A DNA stretch of 64,000 nt from Brevibacterium sp. RIT 803 (GCF_016892625.1 NZ_JAFEMW010000001.1:372001-436000), one strand, 5' to 3'. Shown: positions 1-9,575, counted from the stretch's first letter. A program made the numbers and translations. Notes: generated from the sequence alone by a model not told the origin.

Positions 1-747
1 ATCTTCCCCGACGGAGGAGACGTCCTGCTGGTCCCCGTCGGTTTCATGGTGGCCTTCTGGGCCTTCATCGGCTTCGAGAACCTCACCTTTCTGGCTCGGG
101 ATCTGCCCGACCCCAAACGAGAATTCATGCCCATCGCATTGACGAGCCTGGGTCTCCTGCTCCTCCTCACCACCTCACTGACCGTCGCGGTCCTCGTCCT
201 CACGCCCAGAGCGGATCCGGTCACCGGGGTCGTCGACGCGCTGCGCACGACTCCCTACGGCGACGCCGCCGCATTGGTCCTCGCCGCATCCGGAGCAGTG
301 GGGATGCTTCTCAACTCGGTCGCCTGGGTCCGCGGTGTCGGACTGGTCATCGATTCTGCCGCCAGGGACGGGATCCTCCCCCACAGCGTCGCTGGGCGCG
401 ACGCGCTGAATCCGCGGCGCGCCATCACGATCATGAGCTGCGGCTTCGCGATATCGCTGGTGCTGCTCCAACAGAAGCCGACCCTGGTCATCGATATGCT
501 GGCCGCAGCCAGCGGAGTATTCATCGTCATCTACACCTTGTGCATCCTCGCCTACGTTCGAGCCTTCGGTCTCAGGGTGTCGACTGTCGCCAACCTGGCA
601 CTCGTCCCATTCCTCCTCTGGTCGCTTGCGTCTTCCGGGTGGAGAGCAGCGTTCCCGCTGGCCGCCGTCCTCATCGCGTGGGTCATTGTTCGTGTGGGAG
701 TCCGCAGGACGAGTGTGCCGGAGATGCACGAAGCCCGCCTCCCCTGA
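1..747 (+). CDS. APC-superfamily amino acid permease, C-terminal part
   Basis: The frame is open from the first base, so the gene begins outside the window and only the C-terminal ~248 residues are present. The segment FIGFENLTFLARDLPDPKRE matches the TM6 signature of amino acid/polyamine permeases (APC family), and at least five further hydrophobic segments follow. The role is proton- or sodium-coupled uptake of an amino acid or amine at the cytoplasmic membrane; the substrate cannot be read from the sequence. It converges on sucD and its stop codon lies in the loop of a terminator hairpin. Confidence 0.85.
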   Translation: MFPDGGDVLLVPVGFMVAFWAFIGFENLTFLARDLPDPKREFMPIALTSLGLLLLLTTSLTVAVLVLTPRADPVTGVVDALRTTPYGDAAALVLAASGAVGMLLNSVAWVRGVGLVIDSAARDGILPHSVAGRDALNPRRAITIMSCGFAISLVLLQQKPTLVIDMLAAASGVFIVIYTLCILAYVRAFGLRVSTVANLALVPFLLWSLASSGWRAAFPLAAVLIAWVIVRVGVRRTSVPEMHEARLP

Positions 748-760
748 GGGAGACGGGCTT
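731..760. terminator. Bidirectional terminator between permease and sucD
   Basis: A 13-bp stem with one mismatch (731-743 against 748-760) has a 4-nt loop that contains the TGA of the permease gene. It sits between two convergent genes and probably serves both. There is no strong T-run on either side, so strength is uncertain. Confidence 0.6.
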
Positions 761-798
761 CGAAACTGTGCTTCAGCCGAATCTATACTTCAGACGAC

Positions 799-1695
799 TC
801 AGGCGAGGAGTTCGCGCATGAGGTCAGCGGTTTCGGTCGGGGTCTTGCCGACCTTCACGCCTGCAGCCTCAAGGGCTTCCTTCTTCGCCGCAGCAGTACC
901 TGAGGAGCCGGAGACGATGGCACCGGCGTGGCCCATGGTCTTGCCCTCGGGAGCGGTGAAGCCTGCAACGTAGCCGACGACCGGCTTCGTCACGTTGTCC
1001 TTGATGTAGGCAGCGGCACGCTCTTCAGCGTCTCCGCCGATCTCGCCGATCATGACGATGGCTTCGGTCTCAGGATCATTCTCGAACGCTTCGAGCGCAT
1101 CGATGTGCGTGGTGCCGATGACCGGGTCACCACCGATTCCGATGGCAGTGGAGAAGCCGAGGTCACGCAGTTCGTACATCATCTGGTAGGTCAGCGTGCC
1201 GGACTTGGAGACCAGTCCGAGCTTGCCCTTCTTGGTGATGTTGGCAGGGATGATGCCTGCCAGCGATGCCTCTGGCGAGATGATGCCCGGGCAGTTGGGT
1301 CCGATGATGCGGGTCGCATTGCCTGCGGCCTGAGCACGTGCCCAGACTTCGGCGGCGTCCTGGACCGGGATGCCCTCGGTGATGATGACGAGCAGACCGA
1401 TCTTGGCGTCAACGGCTTCGATGGCTGCATCCTTGGAGAATGCCGGGGGCACGAAGGCCACGGAGACGTCGGCACCGGTGGCTTCCATCGCCTCGGCGAC
1501 TGATCCGAAGACGGGCAGCTCAATGTCGTTGCCGTCTTTGTCGGTGTGCTTGACGGTGGTGCCGGCCTTGCGGGCGTTGACACCGCCGACGACATTGGAT
1601 CCTGCTGCGAGCATGCGCGCAGTGTGCTTGGTTCCTTCGCCGCCAGTGATGCCCTGGACGATGATCTTCGAATCGGAATTCAGGAAGATAGACAT
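799..1695 (-). CDS. sucD: Succinyl-CoA synthetase alpha subunit
   Basis: SucD (298 aa) pairs with SucC to interconvert succinyl-CoA and succinate with substrate-level phosphorylation in the TCA cycle. The N-terminal CoA-binding Rossmann domain ([13 protein letters not shown], residues ~16-28) and the phosphohistidine motif [11 protein letters not shown] (His near residue 256) are both present, and length is normal for the family. It lies 18 nt downstream of sucC and has its own ribosome binding site (GGAAAGG) in that gap, so the two are an operon. Start ATG at 1695. Confidence 0.97.
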   Translation of the reverse strand: MSIFLNSDSKIIVQGITGGEGTKHTARMLAAGSNVVGGVNARKAGTTVKHTDKDGNDIELPVFGSVAEAMEATGADVSVAFVPPAFSKDAAIEAVDAKIGLLVIITEGIPVQDAAEVWARAQAAGNATRIIGPNCPGIISPEASLAGIIPANITKKGKLGLVSKSGTLTYQMMYELRDLGFSTAIGIGGDPVIGTTHIDALEAFENDPETEAIVMIGEIGGDAEERAAAYIKDNVTKPVVGYVAGFTAPEGKTMGHAGAIVSGSSGTAAAKKEALEAAGVKVGKTPTETADLMRELLA

Positions 1696-1713
1696 TTATG
1701 TAAAGACCTTTCC

Positions 1714-2883
1714 TTACTTGGCAGCAGCCAGTTCGGCGGCCTTATCGGCTCCACCGTCCATGGTGTCGGTCAGAGTGACGAGTGGGTTCGCGGCTTCCTT
1801 GAGGATCGCACGTCCCTCTTCGACGTTGTTTCCGTCGAGGCGGACGACGAGCGGCTTGGTGGCCTGGTCGCCGAGGATCTCGAGAGCCTTGACGATGCCG
1901 TCGGCCACTGCGTCACACGCGGTGATTCCGCCGAAGACGTTGACGAAGACTGACTTGACCTGCTCATCGCCGAGGATGACCTCGAGCCCGTTGGCCATCA
2001 CCTCAGCAGAGGCACCGCCTCCGATGTCGAGGAAGTTGGCAGGCTTGACGTTGCTGTGCTTCTCACCGGCGTAGGCGACGACGTCGAGGGTCGACATGAC
2101 GAGTCCGGCACCGTTTCCGATGATTCCGACTTCGCCGTCGAGCTTGACGTAGTTGAGGTCGAGCTTCTTGGCCTTGAGCTCGAGTGGGTTCTCTGCGCTG
2201 TCATCGCGCAGCTCCTCGTGCTCAGGCTGGCGGAAGTCGGCGTTCTCATCGAGAGACACCTTTCCGTCGAGCGCGATGATGTCACCGGCACCGGTCTTGA
2301 CCAGCGGGTTGACCTCAACGAGGGAAGCGTCTTCCTTCTCGAAGACGGTCCACAGGGACATCAGCACGGGGGCAACCTTGGCGGCGGTCTCCGCGTCGAA
2401 GCCTGCTTCCTTGGCGATCTCTTCGGCCTTGGCAGCATCGATTCCGTCGATGGCAGAGACTGGGATCTTGGCGAGCGCTTCCGGACGTTCCTCGGCGAGC
2501 TGCTCGATCTCCACTCCGCCTTCCTTGGAGCACATGGCCAAGTAGGTGCGGTTGGACCGGTCGAGGAGAACCGAGAAATAGTACTCTTCAGCGATGTCTG
2601 CACCTTCGGCGATCATCACCTTTTCGGTGATGTGGCCCTTGATGTCGAGACCCAGGATGTCCTTGGCGCGAGCTTCGGCTTCTTCAGGATTCTTCGCAAC
2701 CTTGACGCCGCCGGCCTTGCCGCGGCCGCCCATCTTGACCTGAGACTTGACGACGACTACTCCGCCGCCGAGTTCTTCGGCTGCCTTCTTCGCTGCTTCT
2801 GGTGTCGTCGCGACCTGAGCCTTGAGCACGGGCACTCCGTGCTTCTCAAACAGGTCACGTGCTTGATACTCGAAAAGATCCAC
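1714..2883 (-). CDS. sucC: Succinyl-CoA synthetase beta subunit
   Basis: SucC (389 aa) carries the N-terminal ATP-grasp domain, beginning [16 protein letters not shown], and the C-terminal CoA-ligase domain with the family segment [14 protein letters not shown]. It binds nucleotide and succinate and forms the heterodimer or heterotetramer with SucD. The start codon is GTG at 2883, preceded by AAGGA with 6-nt spacing. It is the first gene of sucC-sucD and is divergent from the MarR gene across a 195-bp spacer. Confidence 0.97.
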   Translation of the reverse strand: MDLFEYQARDLFEKHGVPVLKAQVATTPEAAKKAAEELGGGVVVVKSQVKMGGRGKAGGVKVAKNPEEAEARAKDILGLDIKGHITEKVMIAEGADIAEEYYFSVLLDRSNRTYLAMCSKEGGVEIEQLAEERPEALAKIPVSAIDGIDAAKAEEIAKEAGFDAETAAKVAPVLMSLWTVFEKEDASLVEVNPLVKTGAGDIIALDGKVSLDENADFRQPEHEELRDDSAENPLELKAKKLDLNYVKLDGEVGIIGNGAGLVMSTLDVVAYAGEKHSNVKPANFLDIGGGASAEVMANGLEVILGDEQVKSVFVNVFGGITACDAVADGIVKALEILGDQATKPLVVRLDGNNVEEGRAILKEAANPLVTLTDTMDGGADKAAELAAAK

Positions 2884-3066
2884 GTGTATTCCTTCGTTTC
2901 TACTGCCGGGTCTTTTGGCCCCGCAGGTGCGTTGACGGATGCAACAACCATGACCACTTTATTCCCAAGTGGCCCCGTCCATCCAAACGTGCAGGCCAAA
3001 TCAGCCGATGAGTAAGAAATATCTCGGTAAAAAGTATCTTTGGCACAAAGAATCTTGATCTGGACG

Positions 3067-3072
3067 TAAAAT
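3067..3072 (+). promoter_or_regulatory. Putative -10 hexamer of a leaderless promoter
   Basis: TAAAAT lies 6 nt upstream of the MarR ATG and there is no Shine-Dalgarno in between, so the transcript probably starts at or next to the ATG. Leaderless mRNAs are common in actinobacteria. No convincing -35 box is seen. The upstream sequence (3018-3040) is AT-rich with partly repeated TATCT segments that could bind a regulator. Confidence 0.45.
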
Positions 3073-3078
3073 CGGAAC

Positions 3079-3573
3079 ATGGACGAGGTTGATCGGATTG
3101 TCGCGGCGTGGCGCCACGAGCGCCCGGATCTCGACGTGTCGCCGATGGAGATACTCTCCCGCGTCTCACGGCTGGCCCGCCAACTGGATTTGGCACGGAA
3201 GTCCAGCTTCAGCGACTACGACATCGAGGGGTGGGCCTTCGACGTGCTCTCCGCCCTGCGCCGTTCCGGTGCGCCCTATCAGCTCTCCCCCTCAACTCTG
3301 CTGCAGGAGACACTGGTCACCAGCGGCACCATGACCAACCGCATCGATCGACTCGTCACCGCCGGCTGGGTCGAACGACTGCCAGACCCCGGAGATCGCC
3401 GAGGTGTGCTCGTGCGGTTGACGGCCGATGGCCGCGCCACGGTCGACTCCGCGCTTGCCGACCTGCTGGTCAAAGAGCGTGAGATCCTCAGCGACCTGAC
3501 TCCGGCAGGACGTCGCAAGCTCGCCTCGCTGCTGCGGCAGCTCTCGACCGGATTCGACGCCGACGAGAGCTGA
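3079..3573 (+). CDS. MarR-family transcriptional regulator
   Basis: A 164-aa MarR/SlyA-type winged helix protein. Helices of the DNA-binding domain occupy about residues 45-125: the recognition region is LLQETLVTSGTMTNRIDRL and the wing is DPGDRRGVLVRLTADG, both canonical. Terminal helices form the dimer interface. It is divergent from sucC and precedes a GNAT gene by 78 bp. Targets and ligand are unknown; autoregulation from the shared spacer is plausible. Confidence 0.9.
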   Translation: MDEVDRIVAAWRHERPDLDVSPMEILSRVSRLARQLDLARKSSFSDYDIEGWAFDVLSALRRSGAPYQLSPSTLLQETLVTSGTMTNRIDRLVTAGWVERLPDPGDRRGVLVRLTADGRATVDSALADLLVKEREILSDLTPAGRRKLASLLRQLSTGFDADES

Positions 3574-3651
3574 ACCCCTGTCGCAGGGTGAACTCGGGCA
3601 GACGCAGACCGATCGCAGGAAGAGTTCAACGACGAACGAGAAGGAGATGTC

Positions 3652-4353
3652 ATGACCGACGCGAACCTCACCGACTGGACCGGGGTCAGTCCACCTCGGC
3701 GGGAGACGATCCACGGGCGCTATGTCGACCTCGAGCCCCTCGACCCTAGGCTGCATTCGGATTCGCTCTTCGCAGCAGCCTCGGCGGACGGATCAGATGA
3801 GCGTTTCCGGTACCTGCCGCAGATGCCGCAGACAGCACGGGAGGACTTCGACGAGTGGATTCACACAGCGTCCGAATCGCCGGATCCCCTTTTCTTCGCC
3901 GTGGTCGACCGCAGCACCGGGCGAGCCGAAGGTCGACAGGCGCTGATGCGCATCGATGCGAACAACGGCGTCATCGAGATCGGCAACATCCTGTGGGGAC
4001 CGGCCCTGTCACGGACTCGAGGAGCCACCGAGGCATTCTTCCTCTTCGCTGACCTTGCCTTCGCCAGCGGATACAGGCGCTTCGAATGGAAGTGCGACAA
4101 CGGCAATGCCCCCTCGAAGAAGGCAGCGACGCGTTTCGGCTTCACCTTCGAGGGACTGTTCCGACAGCACCTCGTCGTCAAGGGCCTTAACCGCGACACC
4201 GCATGGTTCTCCATCATCGACACCGAATGGGCCAGTCTGCGCGCGGCCTATGTGCAGTGGCTCGATGAGGACAACTTCGACGAAGCCGGACAGCAGAAGG
4301 TCAGCCTGAGCGATCTCATGCCGAACCGAGCACAGCAGCCGCGAGCACACTAG
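3652..4353 (+). CDS. GNAT-family N-acetyltransferase (RimJ/RimL-like)
   Basis: A 233-aa protein of the RimJ/RimL-like GNAT branch. The N-terminus (YVDLEPLDPRLHSDSLFAA) is typical, and the acyl-CoA region is represented by GNILWGPALSRTRGATEAF followed by FEWKCDNGNAPSKKAATRFG, the usual end of this branch. It probably acetylates a small molecule or protein N-terminus in the cytoplasm. Ribosome binding site AAGGAGA is 5 nt before the ATG. It follows the MarR gene and might be its target. Confidence 0.85.
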   Translation: MTDANLTDWTGVSPPRRETIHGRYVDLEPLDPRLHSDSLFAAASADGSDERFRYLPQMPQTAREDFDEWIHTASESPDPLFFAVVDRSTGRAEGRQALMRIDANNGVIEIGNILWGPALSRTRGATEAFFLFADLAFASGYRRFEWKCDNGNAPSKKAATRFGFTFEGLFRQHLVVKGLNRDTAWFSIIDTEWASLRAAYVQWLDEDNFDEAGQQKVSLSDLMPNRAQQPRAH

Positions 4354-4518
4354 ACAACGGACAACGCACGAGCTCCATGCGAGCCGAGCAATTCGGCTCC
4401 AGCAATCGCGCCCAGGCCAGCGCGTCCACCGGTGCGAGCGCGCCCTGTCGGATTAGGCTGGAAGGAGAGACCGGGCCCCGGGTCCGGCACCGCCACGACG
4501 ACCACCTCACGAGGAACC

Positions 4519-5232
4519 ATGCGAACTCGCTCTCTTGCCCTCCTGACCACCGCCGCAGTGCTGGCCACGATGACAGCCTGCGTTCCCACCTCGGAGGAGA
4601 CCCGCCCCGAACCGCGACCCTCCGTCAGCGAGGAGGAAGTCACTCCGATCGAGACCCCCGATGACGCCCCGAAGGTCTCCATCGTCGATTCCTCCCCCGG
4701 AGGTGCGAAGGACGCTGATCCCCTGTGGCAGGGCCTCGCCGAGGCGGCCGCAAACAAGTCCGAGGCCTACCTCAAGGTCTACGTCCACACCGGCAACCCC
4801 GACGTTCCCGATTCGGGTGAGGCCACCATCACCGCCGACACCCCGGACAGTGTCAGTGTCACCGTCGATGCCGAGAGCGTCGACACCGCGAAGTCACCGT
4901 TCCTGCTCATCCAGGGAACCTTCACCGTTGAGGAGATCGGCGGATCCGCGTACACCCTGAAGGCGAAGAACTCCGATGACATTCCGGAGCTCGATCCGAA
5001 GGGCCCCGATGATGAGGCTCGCTGCACCGCCGAGGACGCGCAGGACCGAATCTCGCTGGCTGCACAGGATCTGGCCGATGATCCCGATAAGCGTGAGGAT
5101 TTCCGTCAGCAGTGGGGCGCCTCTCCTCAGGTCTGGTGGGGCATCCAGAAGACCGCGAGCAGCCTCAACCAAGAGGGTGGAGTCGCCGGTGACTTCCTCA
5201 CCGAGGCCTGCGGGGAGTATCTTCAGCAGTAA
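4519..5232 (+). CDS. Predicted lipoprotein of unknown function
   Basis: The start ATG at 4519 is chosen because it follows GAGG and opens a signal peptide (MRTRSLALLTTAAVLATMT) that ends in a lipobox-like MTAC with the lipidated Cys at residue 21. The mature part (~217 aa) is acidic, begins with a Pro/Glu-rich linker, then a folded domain with Cys near ATEDA-type positions (RCTAED, TEACGEY). Expected on the outer face of the membrane. An upstream in-frame ATG at 4432 would bury the signal peptide and is rejected. I do not recognise the family. Confidence 0.75.
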   Translation: MRTRSLALLTTAAVLATMTACVPTSEETRPEPRPSVSEEEVTPIETPDDAPKVSIVDSSPGGAKDADPLWQGLAEAAANKSEAYLKVYVHTGNPDVPDSGEATITADTPDSVSVTVDAESVDTAKSPFLLIQGTFTVEEIGGSAYTLKAKNSDDIPELDPKGPDDEARCTAEDAQDRISLAAQDLADDPDKREDFRQQWGASPQVWWGIQKTASSLNQEGGVAGDFLTEACGEYLQQ

Positions 5233-5271
5233 GGCAGACATCTCCCAAGTCGCACGAGAGGCCCGCACCCC

Positions 5272-6501
5272 ATGAGGATCGCGATCGTCGGAGCCGGCAT
5301 CGGCGGGCTCTCAGCCGCCGTGGGGCTGCAACGGGCCGGGGCGCAGGTCACCGTGCTCGAAAGGTCCGCCGAGGTGCGTGCCGGTGGTTCGGGTCTGTCC
5401 ATCTTCGCCAATGGGCTCAGGGCCCTCGAATCGCTGGGCCTCGGCCCTCAGTTCGCGGCAATCACTGACAGGCAGGCCGAGTCCTTCGCTGCGGGCCAAC
5501 GACGCCCCGACGGACGCTGGATCGCACGCCTTCCCACCGACAGCGTCGGTGAGCTGCGGATCGTTGACCGAGCCGACCTGCATCGGATACTGCTCGATGC
5601 CCTCGATGAGGGAACCGTGCGCACCAACTCTTTGGTCACCTCGGCGAGCATTGAGGGCATGATGACTATCCGGCCCGGGACGGATGTGGAGTCTGCAGAA
5701 ACACAGTCGGAAGCCCAGGAACGCTTCGATCTCGTCATCGGTGCCGATGGTCTCAACAGCCAGGTGAGAGAGTCCGTTGAGTCCGGAATCGGCCCTCGCT
5801 ATTCCGGATATTCGTGTTGGCGTGGAATCACAGAACGCCCGGTCGACCTCGATGGAGCCGCTGGCGAGACCGTGGGTCGGGGCCTGCGCTTCGGCATCGC
5901 TCCACTCAAGGACGGGCGCGTGTACTGGTTTGCGGTGGCGAACATGCCCCAGCACGCGAGCTTCGCCGATGAGAAGGCGGCTGTGCGGGACCTGTTCTCC
6001 TCCTGGCATGCGCCGATCGCCGATCTCATTGCCACGACACCGAGTGACCGAATCCGACGGACCGCGATTTCAGACCTCGCCACTCCCCTGGCGACCTACC
6101 ACCGGGGACGCGTCGTCCTCCTCGGCGATGCGGCCCATGCGATGACCCCGAATCTGGGTCAGGGCGGCGGTCAGGCCCTCGAGGACTCAGCGACGCTGAC
6201 CGCGCTGCTGGCACCGGTCATCGCGAACTCGTTTGGCCCCGTGACCCCAGCGGACCCGGTGAGCTCAGCAGATACGCCGACGTCAGCAGGAGGAATCGAC
6301 GTTCAGCTGCGGCTCTACGACCGGCTGCGCAAGAGGCGCAGTCAGTCGATTGCGGCCAAGTCGCGAATTCTCGGTTCCGTCTTCCAGATGCAGTCACCGT
6401 TCCTATCCGGAATACGAGATGCGGTCTTCACTGCCGTTCCTGCACAGGTCACGGCGGCCCAAGCCGCCAACGTACAGAAGTGGAACCCGCCGAGCGCCTG
6501 A
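5272..6501 (+). CDS. FAD-dependent monooxygenase (UbiH/salicylate hydroxylase-like)
   Basis: A 409-aa flavoprotein of the PheA/UbiH group A monooxygenases. The dinucleotide-binding motif GAGIGG is at residues 7-12, the DG motif appears as VIGADGLNSQVR, and the FAD-ribityl motif GDAAHAMTPNLGQGG lies near residues 284-298. Such enzymes use NAD(P)H and oxygen to hydroxylate aromatic rings or related compounds. It starts 39 nt after the lipoprotein gene. The substrate is not inferable; no other ring-degradation genes are nearby. Confidence 0.88.
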   Translation: MRIAIVGAGIGGLSAAVGLQRAGAQVTVLERSAEVRAGGSGLSIFANGLRALESLGLGPQFAAITDRQAESFAAGQRRPDGRWIARLPTDSVGELRIVDRADLHRILLDALDEGTVRTNSLVTSASIEGMMTIRPGTDVESAETQSEAQERFDLVIGADGLNSQVRESVESGIGPRYSGYSCWRGITERPVDLDGAAGETVGRGLRFGIAPLKDGRVYWFAVANMPQHASFADEKAAVRDLFSSWHAPIADLIATTPSDRIRRTAISDLATPLATYHRGRVVLLGDAAHAMTPNLGQGGGQALEDSATLTALLAPVIANSFGPVTPADPVSSADTPTSAGGIDVQLRLYDRLRKRRSQSIAAKSRILGSVFQMQSPFLSGIRDAVFTAVPAQVTAAQAANVQKWNPPSA

Positions 6502-6556
6502 GCTGGCGGGTGGCGGGTGGCGGGTGGCAAAGCTTGTTCGCCCGATCTGTGTCACA

Positions 6557-7177
6557 TCACGGGCGAGGCACGTCAGGGAATCCCGTCCATTGCAGATGCG
6601 GCGGCAGATGCCCCATGTCGTTGAACATGATGATCGTCGGCGGAAGCTGGAACCGGTGTTCGATGACAGTCAGCGCCGTGTTGGCACTGTTGAGGCCCAG
6701 CCACCTCTGCGGTGGCGCTTCCAAGGCATCACGCATCAGCCAGGCGATCGGATAGGCATGGGTGATAAGCGCCTCGTGCACATCACCATCGCGCCCGGCA
6801 ATGGCGTCGATCCCAGCTGTGCCGAAACGAGCGGTGAGACTGTCAGCGATCTTGTGCCCGGCGTCGGCCGCAACGTTGGCATACCCGTCGAAGAACGGCA
6901 CCCATGCCGGCGGAGTCTCAGTTGGCGTCGGCACGTAGGGAACGTGGTCGAGCAGCTCCGGTGCCTCTCCTACTGTGACCTTGCCGGTGAGGAAGATGTT
7001 GAGCTCCCGGGCGCTGTCGGCGGCGCGAGGCAGCGGAGAATGCCAGATAGCTTCGATGGGCAGATGCGCCAAGCGCCTCCCCAGGAGTCGTGCCTGCTCT
7101 CGGCCTCTGTCGGTGAGGTTCCCGAACGCGTCAGCATCGCCGTGTCGTGCGATGTAGAGATATCGTGTTCCCATCAT
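6557..7177 (-). CDS. Histidine phosphatase family protein
   Basis: A 206-aa member of the phosphoglycerate mutase-like superfamily. The catalytic motif RHGDAD sits at residues 11-16 (IARHGDADAFGNLTDRG), the second conserved Arg lies in LPRAADSARELN, and the second catalytic His is in ALITHAYPIAWL. It should dephosphorylate a small phosphoester through a phosphohistidine. ATG at 7177 or the next codon (7174) could be used. It converges on the FAD monooxygenase. Confidence 0.85.
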   Translation of the reverse strand: MMGTRYLYIARHGDADAFGNLTDRGREQARLLGRRLAHLPIEAIWHSPLPRAADSARELNIFLTGKVTVGEAPELLDHVPYVPTPTETPPAWVPFFDGYANVAADAGHKIADSLTARFGTAGIDAIAGRDGDVHEALITHAYPIAWLMRDALEAPPQRWLGLNSANTALTVIEHRFQLPPTIIMFNDMGHLPPHLQWTGFPDVPRP

Positions 7178-7285
7178 CCAGTTCGGGGCTGTTTCAGCCG
7201 GCTGGCTCCCCCATGCCTTTCCTTGTGATCGCCGAATCGTTCTTTGTCGGGCGCGGATCGCCCCTAGTCGGTCCCGAATAGTGAG

Positions 7286-8473
7286 TCAGTGCATCGTGAT
7301 CGTTCCCGCTGTTCCGTCGATGGTGATGAGATCACCGTTGGCAAGGCGGGCCCTCGCCGAGGTAACACCGAGGACCGCGGGGATGCCGTACTCCCGCGCG
7401 ACGATCGCTGCATGCGAAAGTGCCCCTCCCACCTCGGTGACGACACCGCCTGCGATCGTGAACAGCGGCGTCCAAGAGGGATCAGTGAAGGAGCAGATCA
7501 CTACTTCACCGGGCTTGACGTCGGAAAATGCGGACAATCCGGAGACGATGCGGGCAGGCGCAGTCACGACCCCGTGGGACCCCGGGGTCCCGTCCAGGGT
7601 CTTCTCCTGAGTCAGACCGGAGTTGCTGACCGAATCGGAGCCGATGGCCGGATCGATGGCGGGCATCGCCGGCAGCGGGGCGGTCACGGGACGCGATTGG
7701 ATGATCCAAATCTCGTCGCCTGCAATGGCCCACTCGATATCCAGCGGACCACCGAGGACGGCAGATGCCCGCACACCCAGAGATTTCAGACTCCGGAGCG
7801 TCTCGTCATCGAGCGTTCGCCTTGTCTGCAGCTCTTCGGCCACCACACTGGTCTTCGTTCCATTGTGCTCTTCAACGGCATCGGTTCGGACGTCTTTGAC
7901 GCCGATGGCGGCGGTGATGGCGCCGCTGGGTCCGACCTCGAACGCATCGGGTGTCAGTTCACCATTGACGACGGACGACCCAAGTCCCCACGAAGATTCG
8001 ATCCGGGTCGGTTCGCCCACGCTGAGGGGTGTGAACATCACCCCTGAGACTTCGGCCTCCACGAGAACCTGCACGAGAACTGCCATGCCTGTCACAGGGT
8101 CACCCGAGCGACCGCCACGGCGACGGTAATCTCGCACGCGCGCCGAGTCTGCTGAGCGCCTGCAGGACGCAATCGCCGCACACACATCATCGATGCCGCG
8201 GACGCCGAGGACGGTGTCATACATACCTGCACCGGATGCGCCTGCCGTGTCTTCATCGGCGGCCGAGGAACGCACCGCCACTGCCGGATCACCCAAACGC
8301 GAGAGTTCCTGGTCAATCCGTTCGCGCACCGTTTCACCGCCCTGAGAGGCAAAGGAACAGTCGGCTTGCACGACGAAGCCGTCAGGCACCGGAAGTCCGG
8401 CGCGCAGAAGCCTGGCTAGTGACCTCGCTTTTCCTCCGTACAGAACCTCGCGTGCGTCGGCGAGTATTCTCAT
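7286..8473 (-). CDS. Short PEP-synthase-like phosphotransferase (ATP-grasp plus swivelling His domain)
   Basis: The ~395-aa protein has the N-terminal PEP/pyruvate-binding ATP-grasp domain (GGKARSLARLLRAGLPVPDGF, then AVRSSAADEDTAGASGAGMY) and, at the C-terminus, the PEP-utiliser mobile domain with the phosphoryl-carrier His in GGALSHAAIVAREYGIPAV (His near residue 354). It lacks the large TIM barrel of PEP synthase and the drug-binding insert of rifampicin phosphotransferase, so the phosphoryl acceptor is unknown. I choose the ATG at 8473 because GAGAGG lies 5 nt upstream; ATGs at 8476 and 8491 are alternatives. It is divergent from two regulator-like genes. Confidence 0.8.
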   Translation of the reverse strand: MRILADAREVLYGGKARSLARLLRAGLPVPDGFVVQADCSFASQGGETVRERIDQELSRLGDPAVAVRSSAADEDTAGASGAGMYDTVLGVRGIDDVCAAIASCRRSADSARVRDYRRRGGRSGDPVTGMAVLVQVLVEAEVSGVMFTPLSVGEPTRIESSWGLGSSVVNGELTPDAFEVGPSGAITAAIGVKDVRTDAVEEHNGTKTSVVAEELQTRRTLDDETLRSLKSLGVRASAVLGGPLDIEWAIAGDEIWIIQSRPVTAPLPAMPAIDPAIGSDSVSNSGLTQEKTLDGTPGSHGVVTAPARIVSGLSAFSDVKPGEVVICSFTDPSWTPLFTIAGGVVTEVGGALSHAAIVAREYGIPAVLGVTSARARLANGDLITIDGTAGTITMH

Positions 8474-8485
8474 CATCGCCTCTCT

Positions 8486-8519
8486 CAACATTGTGTTGAC
8501 AACATACCGTTGATGTTAG
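8486..8519. promoter_or_regulatory. Candidate operator with CAACA/TGTTG half sites
   Basis: The 50-bp spacer between the divergent phosphotransferase and regulator-like genes holds CAACAT (8486-8491), the inverted repeat TGTTG-A-CAACA (8494-8504) and a further GTTGATGTT. Four similar half sites in 34 bp suggest cooperative binding by a dimeric regulator, most simply one of the two genes to the right. Confidence 0.5.
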
Positions 8520-8523
8520 CAGA

Positions 8524-8943
8524 ATGTGGCCTATGGATGGCAAGCACGAGACAGACCACACCAGCCCCGGAGACAGATCCGTCAGGGATCATGAACAAGC
8601 GCCGCGCGAACATGAAGCGCAAGCTCGACTCCTGACTCTCGGGGCGGATCAGCTGGAGGCCCGTGAGTGGCGCCCCGAACCAGCCCCGCCCACCGCGGTC
8701 GACCTCACCCAGTTCGCACTGTGGAGGTCGACAGACCTCGGCCCTGACGATCTCCGGGCGGCGTTGACCCTGCTTCCCGCAGCTCGCGCGGAGGTCGAGG
8801 GAGTCGAGATCGGGATCATCTTCGCTGCGCGAAGCGAGGGACTGACATGGTCGCAGATAGCCGCAGCAATGGGCTTCCGATCTCCACAGGCCTGCCAACA
8901 ATACGTGGCCCGTTTGAACTCTCGCCAGGATATGCAGCGATGA
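8524..8943 (+). CDS. Small HTH protein, divergent from the phosphotransferase
   Basis: A 139-aa protein with an acidic, polar N-terminus and a C-terminal helix-turn-helix of the type GLTWSQIAAAMGFRSPQA (residues ~107-124), a form seen in actinobacterial regulators that sense nothing obvious themselves. Its stop overlaps the next start in ATGA, so the two are translationally coupled. The ATG at 8524 or 8533 could be the start; no strong ribosome binding site is visible. Probably regulates the divergent gene. Confidence 0.7.
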   Translation: MWPMDGKHETDHTSPGDRSVRDHEQAPREHEAQARLLTLGADQLEAREWRPEPAPPTAVDLTQFALWRSTDLGPDDLRAALTLLPAARAEVEGVEIGIIFAARSEGLTWSQIAAAMGFRSPQACQQYVARLNSRQDMQR

Positions 8944-9575
8944 GTCACCGCTCAGAGCCTCAGCTCCTGGTCCTCCATGCGGTGCGACTGCTCGGCTTCG
9001 CCGGTGTGGACGACATTGCACACCGTGCACGAGCCAGCACTGAGGATACCCAGGTCCTGCTGCGCCAGGCCGAACGCAGCAACTGGGTGCAGCACCTTGA
9101 GTTCTTCGACCTCAACGGCTGGTCGCTGACCGACATCGGCAAATGGGAAAATGAGCGACAGCTCGCACTCGAACGTCGCGATGCCGATCCCGACGACGAG
9201 ATCGCTGCGGTCTACAAAGACTTTCTTCCACTCAACGCCCGGATGCTGAGTGCGACCACCGACTGGCAGATCAGGCCGAGCCCCGGCGATGCCTTCGCTG
9301 CCAATGATCACTCCGACCGTGATTGGGACGCACGGGTGCTCGAGGAGATCGAGATACTGGGGATCGAACTCGCCCCGCTGGTCAAACGGCTGACGAACGT
9401 CCTGACACGATTCGAGGGCACCCTGACTCGTTACGAGTCGGCTCTGCGCAGAGCAAGAGAAGGCCAGACCATGTGGATCGATCGGACCGATGTCGATTCG
9501 TGCCATCTCGCCTGGTTCCAGCTCCACGAGGATCTCATCGCCACACTGGGCATCGATCGCGGTGCTGAGACCTAA
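8940..9575 (+). CDS. Winged-helix regulator-like protein, coupled to the HTH gene
   Basis: A 211-aa protein starting at the ATG (8940) that overlaps the upstream stop codon. The N-terminal ~70 residues (LHAVRLLGFAGVDDIAHRAR, then LTDIGKWENERQL) read like a winged helix; the C-terminal part, with ILGIELAPLVKRLTNVLTRF and CHLAWFQLHEDLIATLG, is helical and could bind a ligand. It probably works with the preceding HTH protein on the divergent phosphotransferase gene. An in-frame ATG at 8847 lies inside the upstream gene and is rejected. Confidence 0.7.
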   Translation: MSHRSEPQLLVLHAVRLLGFAGVDDIAHRARASTEDTQVLLRQAERSNWVQHLEFFDLNGWSLTDIGKWENERQLALERRDADPDDEIAAVYKDFLPLNARMLSATTDWQIRPSPGDAFAANDHSDRDWDARVLEEIEILGIELAPLVKRLTNVLTRFEGTLTRYESALRRAREGQTMWIDRTDVDSCHLAWFQLHEDLIATLGIDRGAET

